Shown here: in pieces, positions 24,837 through 32,358 of the stretch | Position numbering within the stretch: the first letter of the stretch is position 1 | Layout of the letters: each line of letters starts with the position of its first letter | Assembly: GCA_050694055.1 (NCBI GenBank) | Contig: JBOGWX010000120.1 | Location: 1-54,099 of the forward strand | Length of the DNA stretch: 54,099 nt | Origin: WHSV01 sp050694055 | GTDB lineage: Bacteria > Actinomycetota > CADDZG01 > WHSQ01 | Direction of reading: 5' to 3' | Notes under the pieces: generated by a model | Databases searched by the model: none | Told to the model about the DNA's origin: nothing | The model's input: the letters and a program-made list of their open reading frames with translations, nothing else | Translations under genes and position numbers: made by a program

Positions 24837-26660
24837 CTTGAATAAGCGATTTCTAGGTGGCTGGTGCCGAATAGACCATCCCGGCAGCAATCCTGAGGCG
24901 GTCCCGGCCGGTGCCGCTTAGGACCCTCAAATCGCGGTGCGATCGCCTCCAAAGTCGCGCTAGGACGCGACGAAGCGACCCGGGGATCGAAGAGGTATGA
25001 GGATCGACGGGCGTCCCTCCGTCTGTGAAGCTCAGGCCGAGCGCGGCAAGCCGGGCGAGGTTGACGGCTGCTGCGAGCAACTTCCAGTCCTGATCGACGC
25101 GCGGCCTTCCTCTCACGCGTGCTCGCCGACCACCGTGACGGCGCCTCAGCATGTGCGCGAGCTTGCGTTCGACCTTGGGACGATGAGCACGGTAGTCCTG
25201 TTGCCACGCGGGATCCTTCTGGCGCTGGCGCGCGGCTGCGAGCAGAGTCTCGTAAGGACCGACCGTGACGACGCGACCGGTGGGTGAGTCGGTGCACGAG
25301 TCGCGCAGCGGACAGGACGCGCATGCGGCGCCGAACTTGGCGTAGGCACCTCCCGAGTGCGCCGGCCTAAGAGCGACGGTGACGTCATTGGGACAGGTCA
25401 CGGTCTTGGCTTCAAGATCGATCTTGAAGCGGTCCTTGGTGAAGTGGCCTCCCGGCGCGCTCGGCGCTTGCACCTTGGTCATCGGAGATACGCCCATCTC
25501 GTCGAGTAGCGCGAGGCTCGCCCCCGAGCCGTAGGCCGAGTCGCCGTAGACGATCGGCTTGCCGTCGTCGTCATGATCACGTGACGGTTGCAGGTCCTGC
25601 TCCTGCTCGTCGGTGCGGCTCTCGTCTCGGTCTCCCAGCTCCTCGAGCAGCTCGGGCATGGAGCAGCCGTCGCTCTCATTGGCGGCGCCGACCGAAGCCG
25701 CGGTGATGATCTCGGAGTCGGGGTCGATCGCGATGTGGCCCTTGTAGCCGTCGAAGCCCTGAGACGAGGTCTTGTGCCCGTGACGGGCGTCTTCATCGAC
25801 GCTCGAGATGACCCGGTCCTTGGCTACTCGGCGAGCGATGCGAAAGAGGTCGTCGGGGCCGTGGTCCGTATCCTGGCCGATGACGGTGGCGAGCAGCTCC
25901 GCCGCCTCACGGACCTCGGGGGAAAGGCTTCTGCCCTCGAGCGTCTCGAGCGCGTCGAGACCGTCGTTGACCAGTTCGTCCACCAGGGCTGTGCGCGCCT
26001 CGGGGTCGTCCCAGTCGCACACCGGCTTGCCGGCTGACGCGTAGTCGTCGTGGCGCTGGAGCTTGGCTCGGAGCTCGACCTCGAGATCTTCGTCTGACGC
26101 CTCGAGCAGGCCTCTGATGGCGCTTCTGATGAGGGTCACGGTGTCCTGGGTCGCGACCGCGTCGTAGAGCGGGGCGGAGTCGAGCACCCGGCGCACGCCG
26201 ACGAGCCCCGCCTCGCGGGCGACATCGGTGGTGACGCCAAAGACCCGGTCGGGATCGTCTGACTCTCTTAGGCGGGCGCGCATGTCGACCAAGACCGTGT
26301 GCACGAAGCCGGGGTAGCTCTCGTCCACGCCGGCAGCGTACTTCCAGCGCAGGTCGAAGGTGAACCGGTCGACCGCCTCGCGGTCCGAGCAGCCTTCGAG
26401 GCGCTGGAGCACCATCACGGTGGCCACGATCGAAGGCGGGATCGAGCGGCGGCCGCGGGTCGTGAAGAGGTCCTCGAACATTTGATCGGGAAAGAGCTGG
26501 TCGCGCTCGCGGTGCAGCAGCGCGTAGATCGAGTCGGCCGGCACGGTCTCGTCGCAGAAGCGCTTGGCGTCGTCGAAGAGGTCGGTCTGCCGCTGTGCCA
26601 GGCCCAGGGTCATGGGAGTCCTCCGAGAGATCAGAATTACGTCCTTGTTATTCTCTCAAG
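24837..26660 (-). mobile_element. IS1182-like insertion sequence
   Basis: A single transposase gene with flanks that share an imperfect inverted repeat: CTTG-AATAA at 24837-24845 and its counterpart TTATT-CTCT-CAAG at 26648-26660, the right copy having four extra bases. Both are bordered by CCC. I could not confirm a target duplication, so the ends are provisional. The element separates the sugar island from the respiratory genes. Confidence 0.5.
24853..26613 (-). CDS. IS1182-family transposase
   Basis: 586 residues. The N-terminal DUF772-like part reads IPPSIVATVMVLQRLEGCSD and DRFTFDLRWKYAAGV; the DDE catalytic core has SQGFDGYKGHIAIDPDSEII and VYGDSAYGSGASL, followed by a Cys-rich CASCPLRDSC insertion and a C-terminal MLRRRHGGRRARVRG segment, as in IS1182 transposases. 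The ATG at 26613 follows GGAGG. No stop or frameshift interrupts it, so it may be functional. Confidence 0.88.
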   Translation of the reverse strand: MTLGLAQRQTDLFDDAKRFCDETVPADSIYALLHRERDQLFPDQMFEDLFTTRGRRSIPPSIVATVMVLQRLEGCSDREAVDRFTFDLRWKYAAGVDESYPGFVHTVLVDMRARLRESDDPDRVFGVTTDVAREAGLVGVRRVLDSAPLYDAVATQDTVTLIRSAIRGLLEASDEDLEVELRAKLQRHDDYASAGKPVCDWDDPEARTALVDELVNDGLDALETLEGRSLSPEVREAAELLATVIGQDTDHGPDDLFRIARRVAKDRVISSVDEDARHGHKTSSQGFDGYKGHIAIDPDSEIITAASVGAANESDGCSMPELLEELGDRDESRTDEQEQDLQPSRDHDDDGKPIVYGDSAYGSGASLALLDEMGVSPMTKVQAPSAPGGHFTKDRFKIDLEAKTVTCPNDVTVALRPAHSGGAYAKFGAACASCPLRDSCTDSPTGRVVTVGPYETLLAAARQRQKDPAWQQDYRAHRPKVERKLAHMLRRRHGGRRARVRGRPRVDQDWKLLAAAVNLARLAALGLSFTDGGTPVDPHTSSIPGSLRRVLARLWRRSHRDLRVLSGTGRDRLRIAAGMVYSAPAT

Positions 26661-27091
26661 CCCCGGCCCGGATCGCGAGCACTGATAGCGAGAAAAACAC
26701 CGCCCACCTAGCCTTTGGCCCTGATCTCAGAGAAGTCGCAGGATCGATAGCACAGTGGACCCCTTGCGCAGCAGGAAGAAGGCTACTACCTGAATACCCA
26801 TTCGAAACCGCGGAGGCTCACCATGGGACATACCCCATCTATGATGGTGATCGCGAGCCACACAAGCTTGCACAATCCAACATGACCCTTGTGTCGCGCT
26901 CAGCATCTCGGCGCGAACCGAGTATCCGATGTTGCACCTCTCCGATGAACTCGTCATGCCTAGTTGAGTTTCCTGCGTCCAAGACGTGTTTCAAGCGAGG
27001 TTCCTAGTTATTTCGAAGTGCAGAAATGATGTCGTCAAGAGCCCAGTCCGGGAGACTCAGGCACGGTGCTCAGTCGGCGCCTTGCGAGATT
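26661..27091. other. intergenic, no gene recognised
   Basis: About 430 bases between the insertion sequence and the respiratory operon. A plus-strand frame encoding YPFETAEAHHGTYPIYDGDR and the following residues reads somewhat like protein but has no start signal and ends in low-quality sequence; it may be a degraded gene fragment. No RNA or clear terminator is seen. Confidence 0.35.
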
Positions 27092-27415
27092 TCAACGACT
27101 CATGCTCGCGCGATGGTTTGCGAGCCGTCGCAGACCGGCGAACATGGCCGCGAACAGAGCCAGAGCGACTAGCAGGCGCATGAGCTGGGACCAGACATCG
27201 CCCACGTCGTCCGACGGAGCGCCCACGCTCGGCGGACCTATCACGCCCTTAATCTCCGGGTAGGCGCGCTGTGCCGACGAGGCCGCCTCATGCGGACTGG
27301 AAAAGGTCGTGTTCGCCGATAAGTCGACCGACAGGGAGGGATCCACGTAACGCCAGCTCCACCGGCCGTCGCCGGCGCGCTCGATCTCCAGGCGAGCCCC
27401 TTCTGAGGCGCTCAT
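27092..27415 (-). CDS. small membrane protein coupled to qcrB
   Basis: 107 residues, not assigned to a family. The N-terminal two thirds are soluble, with RLEIERAGDGRWSWRYVDPS and SSPHEAASSAQRAYPEIKG, resembling a small beta-rich DUF1508-like fold. The C-terminus has one hydrophobic segment (LMRLLVALALFAAMFAGL) followed by a basic tail. The ATG overlaps the qcrB stop as ATGA, so it is very probably cotranslated with the bc complex. A role as accessory subunit or assembly factor of the complex is inference. Confidence 0.7.
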   Translation of the reverse strand: MSASEGARLEIERAGDGRWSWRYVDPSLSVDLSANTTFSSPHEAASSAQRAYPEIKGVIGPPSVGAPSDDVGDVWSQLMRLLVALALFAAMFAGLRRLANHRASMSR

Positions 27416-28773
27416 GGTTCGCTCGATCGAGCCGGTTCGGAGCGGCGGAGTGCCGACCACGGCATCCGTGACAGTCGTTCGGCTCGACTGGCCTTGAGAG
27501 CGTCCATCAACCTGTACACCAATAGGCCCACGGCCAGCGGCGCAGCGAAGAGCAGCGCCCTGAAGCCGACGGTCAACGCCTCGATCGGGATGCGGAACCA
27601 CTTGGACAGCAGGTCGTTGCTTCCGGCGAGAAACAGGACCGTGTAGAACGCGATCGTTGCCGCTCCCAATGCCGTTCGCACCGGATGGTCGCGCGGCCGG
27701 TCGAGCACATGGTGGATCTCTCGATCGCCCGTGACTCGTTGCTCGATGAAGGGCCACAGGTAGAGCAGCCCGAACGTGATGCCCGGCAAGAGGACACCGG
27801 GAAAGAAAGGATTGGGGATCTCGTAACCGAAGACTTGGACCTCCCACGGAGGAAAAAGCCGGAGGGCGCCCTCGAGCCATCCCATATACCAGTCAGGTTG
27901 CGCCGGGCTCGTAACCTGCTGTGGTTCGTAAGGTCCGTAGAGCCAGACGGGATTGATCTGCACGAGGCCGCCGAGCGCGGCGCAGACGGCGGCGACCGCG
28001 AAGAACAGCCCCAGCGACTTCGCGGCGTACGTGGGCCACGCCTTGGACCCGACGACGTTGGTCTCACGCCGTCCGGGGCCGGGGAAATCAGTGTGCTTCT
28101 GACGCCACAGTATGGCGAGATGTGCACCAATCAGCCCTGCGATCAGAGTTGGGATGATCAGGATGTGCAACGAGAACAACCGTCCGATGATCTGATCGGC
28201 TTGGTACTCGCCGCCGAAGATCAAGAACACGAGCCATTCGCCAATGAGCGGAACGGATAGTCCGATCGAGTAGGCGATCCGCAAACCAGTGCCCGAGAGG
28301 AGATCGTCGGGGAGCGAGTATCCGGCAAAGCCGTTGAAGATCGCCAGAATCAGAAGCGTGACGCCGATCATCCAGTTGATCTCTCGCGGCCGGCGAAACG
28401 CTCCCGTAAAGAAGATCCGGCATAGGTGCAGGACGATTGCGGCCACAAAGATCAGCGCCGCCCAGTGATGGATCTGGCGCATGACGAGCCCGGCTCTGAC
28501 GTCGAAGCTGAGGTCGAGCGTCGAACGATACGCCTCCGTCATCTCGACTCCCTGCAGCGGTTCGTAACTGCCCTCGTAGATGGTCTCGGCAATGCTCGCG
28601 TCGAAGAAGAAGGTCAAGAACACGCCGGTGATGACGAGGATCACGAACGAGTAGAGCGAGATCTCTCCCAGCATGAACGTCCAGTGGTCGGGAAAGACCT
28701 TGTTCAGTGACTCCTCCACGAACGCCGACGACCCCAGCCGGTCATCGATCCAGCGAGCCGTCCGCTTGATCAT
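27412..28773 (-). CDS. qcrB: cytochrome b subunit of the bc complex
   Basis: 453 residues, full-length b6-plus-subunit-IV type cytochrome b. Haem-ligand His pairs are visible in RQIHHWAALIFVAAIVLHLCR and LHILIIPTLIAGLIGAHLA, and the Qo-site PDWY (the actinobacterial form of PEWY) in QPDWYMGWLEGALRL. It oxidises menaquinol and passes electrons to the Rieske protein. The ATG overlaps the qcrA stop by four bases. Confidence 0.94.
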   Translation of the reverse strand: MIKRTARWIDDRLGSSAFVEESLNKVFPDHWTFMLGEISLYSFVILVITGVFLTFFFDASIAETIYEGSYEPLQGVEMTEAYRSTLDLSFDVRAGLVMRQIHHWAALIFVAAIVLHLCRIFFTGAFRRPREINWMIGVTLLILAIFNGFAGYSLPDDLLSGTGLRIAYSIGLSVPLIGEWLVFLIFGGEYQADQIIGRLFSLHILIIPTLIAGLIGAHLAILWRQKHTDFPGPGRRETNVVGSKAWPTYAAKSLGLFFAVAAVCAALGGLVQINPVWLYGPYEPQQVTSPAQPDWYMGWLEGALRLFPPWEVQVFGYEIPNPFFPGVLLPGITFGLLYLWPFIEQRVTGDREIHHVLDRPRDHPVRTALGAATIAFYTVLFLAGSNDLLSKWFRIPIEALTVGFRALLFAAPLAVGLLVYRLMDALKASRAERLSRMPWSALRRSEPARSSEP

Positions 28774-29621
28774 CGCGGTCGTCTCCAGAAGCCGGGCCCC
28801 ACGGGTTCGGGGAAGTCGTCGGTGGCGACCAGGAAACCTTGGTCATCGATCCCGATCGGCAGTTGCGGCAGTGGTCTCGTTGCCGGCCCGGTGGTGGGGA
28901 TAGCGCCTTCCAGCACGGAAAAGGCCGACTGATGACAGGGGCAGAACAACTCATGGGACTCGACCTGATAGAGACCCACGGGGCAGCCAGCGTGGGTGCA
29001 GATCTTGGACAACGCGAGGCACCCTTCGGGCGTCCACCCGCGCTCGGCGTTGGGCAGGGCCTCCGCGGGATCGAAACGCAGCAGCAGTGTCTGCGAATCC
29101 GCCTCGTCGAGTGCGCCCTGCGGATACACGGTGAGCACGCCATCGACCTCGAGGTCGTCGGGAGCGATGGGGGAGCCGTCGATGTCCACGAGCCGCACGC
29201 CGGGCCCCCAACTCGTGACGAACAACGATCGCCCCGGGCTCGTTCCGAGCGAACGAATCGGAAACAGCGCCACGACACCGAGTCCGGTGAGGGCCGCCCC
29301 CAGCAGCTTTGCGAGAAAGGTTCGGCGCTGCAACGGTACGACACCGCGCTCGAACGCATCTTCCGCCTGCGCCCGCTCCTCTCGCTGGTGAGGGCTCGCC
29401 TCGCGCTCCTCGACATAGGGCGAACTGGGCATGAGATCCTTGCCCCAAAGGATGAGTCCCAGGGCGATCCCACCCAGGGAGATCGCGAGCAGTGCGCCCT
29501 CGGTCTGCGGCTGGCCCCCCAGCGCATAGACCACGCACAGCCCTATCGACGACAGCAGGCTCGCCACGAATCCCGCGCCGATCACCCCGCGACGCGCCGG
29601 TCGCTCCCTACCCCGCCTCAC
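28770..29621 (-). CDS. qcrA: Rieske iron-sulfur subunit of the bc complex
   Basis: About 283 residues. Two N-terminal hydrophobic segments and a third (FLAKLLGAALTGLGVVALFP) anchor it, and the [2Fe-2S] cluster motifs are CTHAGCPVGL and CPCHQSAF. I place the start at GTG 29621, which overlaps the qcrC stop as GTGA and has GGGAG upstream; the in-frame GTG or ATG further up would overlap qcrC by 31 bases. Extra membrane segments are typical of actinobacterial QcrA. Confidence 0.92.
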   Translation of the reverse strand: MRRGRERPARRGVIGAGFVASLLSSIGLCVVYALGGQPQTEGALLAISLGGIALGLILWGKDLMPSSPYVEEREASPHQREERAQAEDAFERGVVPLQRRTFLAKLLGAALTGLGVVALFPIRSLGTSPGRSLFVTSWGPGVRLVDIDGSPIAPDDLEVDGVLTVYPQGALDEADSQTLLLRFDPAEALPNAERGWTPEGCLALSKICTHAGCPVGLYQVESHELFCPCHQSAFSVLEGAIPTTGPATRPLPQLPIGIDDQGFLVATDDFPEPVGPGFWRRPR

Positions 29622-30427
29622 GTTTCTCCCGCCCTCGTGCCGATCCATCGCACCGTAAGCAACAACAGTCCGATCGCCACCAGCCAGGCAACAGCCCCCT
29701 CCGCCACGGGACCGATTCGTCCGATCGAAGCGCCTCCGCGCAAATTGGGATCCTGAAGGTAGCCGACGTAGCGCACGATCGCGTCCCGCTCCTCTCTGTT
29801 GAAAGTGTCCTCGGAGAACACCGGCATGTTGCCCGGACCCGTCAGCATCGCCTCGGCGACTTCGACGTCCGTGACGTTATCGAGACCGGGAGCGACGAGA
29901 CCCGAGCCGCCGGCACCGATGCGTTCGGCCTCCTCCGCCTGCTGGGAGCTAAGGGCTCCGCCGATCCCGGTCGTCGAATGACAGGCCGCGCAATGCTCCA
30001 AGTACAGCTCGGTACCAAGAGCCAGGTCCGCCGATTCGGGATCCGTGGCAGGGATGTCCGGACCCGGCTCGTCATCGAGGGACGTCACGTAGTCGACGAT
30101 GGCCGCAATCTGATCCTCGTCGTACTTCGGCTCGCCGTGCTGCGCTGCTTCGTTCGGCACCGACAGCGGCATGCGCCCGGTCCGTAACATCAAGTCGGTC
30201 AACGCCGGCCCGTTCTCTCCCGTGACGACATCAGGACCATTCGCCGTGCCCTGGCCCTCTCCGCCATGGCACCATGCGCAGTCGCGCTGATAGAGCTGCT
30301 CTCCGACATCGGCCACCGTCGGATCTCGAGGTGGCGGCCGGAATGGCTCGCTCATCTCGCCTTCGAGATAGCTGCACGCGCTTACTAAGGCGACGACCGT
30401 TGCGGCCAGAATGAGTCGTTCCAGCAT
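29618..30427 (-). CDS. qcrC: di-haem cytochrome c subunit of the bc complex
   Basis: 269 residues. The ATG at 30427 starts a lipoprotein-type signal (MLERLILAATVVALVSAC). Two haem c sites follow: CAWCH about residue 54 and CAACH about 145. A C-terminal membrane segment (AVAWLVAIGLLLLTVRWIG) anchors the protein. This is the fused di-haem QcrC that feeds electrons directly to the oxidase in actinobacterial III-IV supercomplexes. The lipobox instead of an N-terminal anchor is worth noting. The frame is open upstream, antisense to other genes. Confidence 0.9.
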   Translation of the reverse strand: MLERLILAATVVALVSACSYLEGEMSEPFRPPPRDPTVADVGEQLYQRDCAWCHGGEGQGTANGPDVVTGENGPALTDLMLRTGRMPLSVPNEAAQHGEPKYDEDQIAAIVDYVTSLDDEPGPDIPATDPESADLALGTELYLEHCAACHSTTGIGGALSSQQAEEAERIGAGGSGLVAPGLDNVTDVEVAEAMLTGPGNMPVFSEDTFNREERDAIVRYVGYLQDPNLRGGASIGRIGPVAEGAVAWLVAIGLLLLTVRWIGTRAGET

Positions 30428-31308
30428 CAGAGGTTTTCCCCCGCGCTGAGACGCGCCGTTACCGAGCCATCTGGTTCCGCCGGAAGCGGGCCGTCTTCGA
30501 GCCACCGGTAGGCCAGCACGACTATCGCTATGAGGTAGACGATGCCCGACGGCACCCACATGATGACACCGGCGAGTTGCTGGTCGGTCAGTGGGTCGAG
30601 GCCCCATGCGGCAGCGGAGTGCCCCTCGTACAGAGAAGACGAAGCAAAGGTGAGTACGACCCCGAGCGCCCCACTTTGCAACGCGGTGAAGAACAGCAGA
30701 CCCGCGGCCAGGGCTCGGTCGAGCCGGCGGCGGCGCGCAGAACCGATGACCAACGTCCACAGCAGCAAAGCGCTCCCGAGAAAACAAACATGCTCGAACG
30801 CGTGGACGACCTCGCTGGTCAGGGCTCGCTCATACGGCGCGGGCACGTGCCACATCCACAGAGTAGCCGCGTGCAGCGACCAGACCACGGGCGCCGCAAG
30901 CAGCAGCATGTTCGCCCTCTGCACCACCGTGGACGAGCGAACGCCGTGCATCCCGCGTCGGAGATGCTGCGGTAACCCAAGAGAAATTGGAACCAGGGGG
31001 GCGCCGTACACAAGCAACGGTGCCGCTAGCAGGACGAGCGTTAGGTGCTGCACCATGTGCGCGGAGAACAACGCATGAGACAGCGCGTCCAGCGGAGACA
31101 CGACCGCTATCAGCAAGGAGACCAGTCCCGCATAGAAGGCAACGACGCGCCGGAGCGACACCCCCCGGCGCGTCCCTCGGTTCCACAGGGTGCTCACTCC
31201 CCTTGCGTAGAGCGTCGCCGGCAGCAGGATCCCGAGCAACACCACAGGATCGAGGTTCCATGCTGCCCAGAGCTCACCCGGCGACGCGCCGGCATGCGAG
31301 GAGATCAC
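30427..31308 (-). CDS. ctaG: CtaG-type cytochrome oxidase assembly membrane protein
   Basis: 293 residues with about seven membrane segments of the caa3-type CtaG family. Visible conserved parts are SHALFSAHMVQHLTLVLLAAP with family His residues, LHAATLWMWHVPAPYE, and HAFEHVCFLGSALLLW. It is thought to assist copper delivery or assembly of the oxidase. Its stop overlaps the qcrC ATG by one base and its start overlaps the end of the neighbouring hypothetical gene. Confidence 0.87.
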   Translation of the reverse strand: MISSHAGASPGELWAAWNLDPVVLLGILLPATLYARGVSTLWNRGTRRGVSLRRVVAFYAGLVSLLIAVVSPLDALSHALFSAHMVQHLTLVLLAAPLLVYGAPLVPISLGLPQHLRRGMHGVRSSTVVQRANMLLLAAPVVWSLHAATLWMWHVPAPYERALTSEVVHAFEHVCFLGSALLLWTLVIGSARRRRLDRALAAGLLFFTALQSGALGVVLTFASSSLYEGHSAAAWGLDPLTDQQLAGVIMWVPSGIVYLIAIVVLAYRWLEDGPLPAEPDGSVTARLSAGENL

Positions 31309-31715
31309 AGCGGCGGATCGCAGACCTGGAAGAACAGCGCGGGGAGAAGCCCCAAGCCAAGCATGAAAGCAAATATCCCGCTGCTGATTATGCCGACTCT
31401 AGCCATCCACAAGGCGCGACTCTTGCCGGTGTCCGCCTCGTAATCGGCCGCGCGTCGAATCCGTCTGAGGCAGTCGTAAGCCACGACACCGGCCCCCATG
31501 GTCAGGACGATCAGCGACAAGGTCAGCGACACGATTACCGTTTCGATGCCGGCTCCGGCGATCATCCGCTGGGTCGAACCGGACCTGCATGCGATCTCCT
31601 CGAGGTTGTAACCGATGAGGATCTGCAAGCTCCAAGCCCCGGGGCCGGTCAGCATCCCCACCCACAGTCGCGCCGAGCCTCCTCGTTCACTCTCTGTGAT
31701 CGCGCTCTGACTCAT
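31305..31715 (-). CDS. hypothetical membrane protein of the oxidase operon
   Basis: 136 residues with three hydrophobic segments: GPGAWSLQILIGYNLEEIAC, TVIVSLTLSLIVLTMGAGVV and the C-terminal IFAFMLGLGLLPALFFQVC. No family is recognised. Two cysteines lie at or near membrane borders. It is between ctaE and ctaG with near-zero spacing, so it is probably an accessory or assembly protein of the oxidase. This function is inferred from position only. Confidence 0.75.
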   Translation of the reverse strand: MSQSAITESERGGSARLWVGMLTGPGAWSLQILIGYNLEEIACRSGSTQRMIAGAGIETVIVSLTLSLIVLTMGAGVVAYDCLRRIRRAADYEADTGKSRALWMARVGIISSGIFAFMLGLGLLPALFFQVCDPPL

Positions 31716-31724
31716 GTCGATGCC

Positions 31725-32357
31725 TCAGAAGTTCGGCGACAGATAGATGGTGGACAGGACGAACAACCACACGACGTCGACGAAGTGCCAGTACATAACG
31801 AAGTTCTGCACGGTGACATGACGATGCTCGTCGAAGGCGCCACGCCACGCGCGCAACTGCACCCATGCGCTCATCCCCAGCCCGATTGCGACGTGCAACC
31901 CGTGGAAACCGGTGATCGTGTAGAACAACGAGCCGTAAGCGTTATCCGTCGGTGAGAACTCATGCAACTTCTCGGGGTACTCGACGCCGATCTGTAGCCC
32001 GAGAAACAAAGCACCCAGCAGAAAGCCAAGCAACAGGCCCCAGCGCAACGGGCCCTGGCGGCCCTTCTTGACGGCGCGCTCGGCGATGTGCGTCGGGACA
32101 CTCGAGCTGAACAGGATGACGCTCATGATCAGCGGCAGCTCGAGAGAGGGAGTCGCGATGCCGTCGGGTGGCCATACGGGGTCCGAGCCGAAGCGGATGT
32201 AGAAATACGCGGCGATGAGCGACCCGAACAACATGGCTTCGGTTGCGATGAGCATGACCATGCCCCACCACCCCGGAGCGCTTGTTCCCGAGGCGTGACG
32301 CGCGATCTCGCGCTCGGCCGGTCGAGCGTCGGTCAGCCTCAGCTCCTCGCGAATCAC
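31725..32357 (-). CDS. ctaE: cytochrome c oxidase subunit III
   Basis: 210 residues with five membrane segments. Signatures: WWGMVMLIATEAMLFGSLIAAYFYIR near the start, NAYGSLFYTITGFHGLHVAIG in the middle and NFVMYWHFVDVVWLFVLSTI at the end. It stabilises subunit I. It starts one base before the ctaD stop and belongs to the same operon. Confidence 0.94.
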   Translation of the reverse strand: MIREELRLTDARPAEREIARHASGTSAPGWWGMVMLIATEAMLFGSLIAAYFYIRFGSDPVWPPDGIATPSLELPLIMSVILFSSSVPTHIAERAVKKGRQGPLRWGLLLGFLLGALFLGLQIGVEYPEKLHEFSPTDNAYGSLFYTITGFHGLHVAIGLGMSAWVQLRAWRGAFDEHRHVTVQNFVMYWHFVDVVWLFVLSTIYLSPNF

Positions 32358-32358
32358 G

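Noticed and set aside
26564..27007. Plus-strand frame of 147 codons between the IS and the respiratory operon
   Set aside because: No start signal, it overlaps the transposase 5' end, and only a short part looks protein-like; kept as intergenic.
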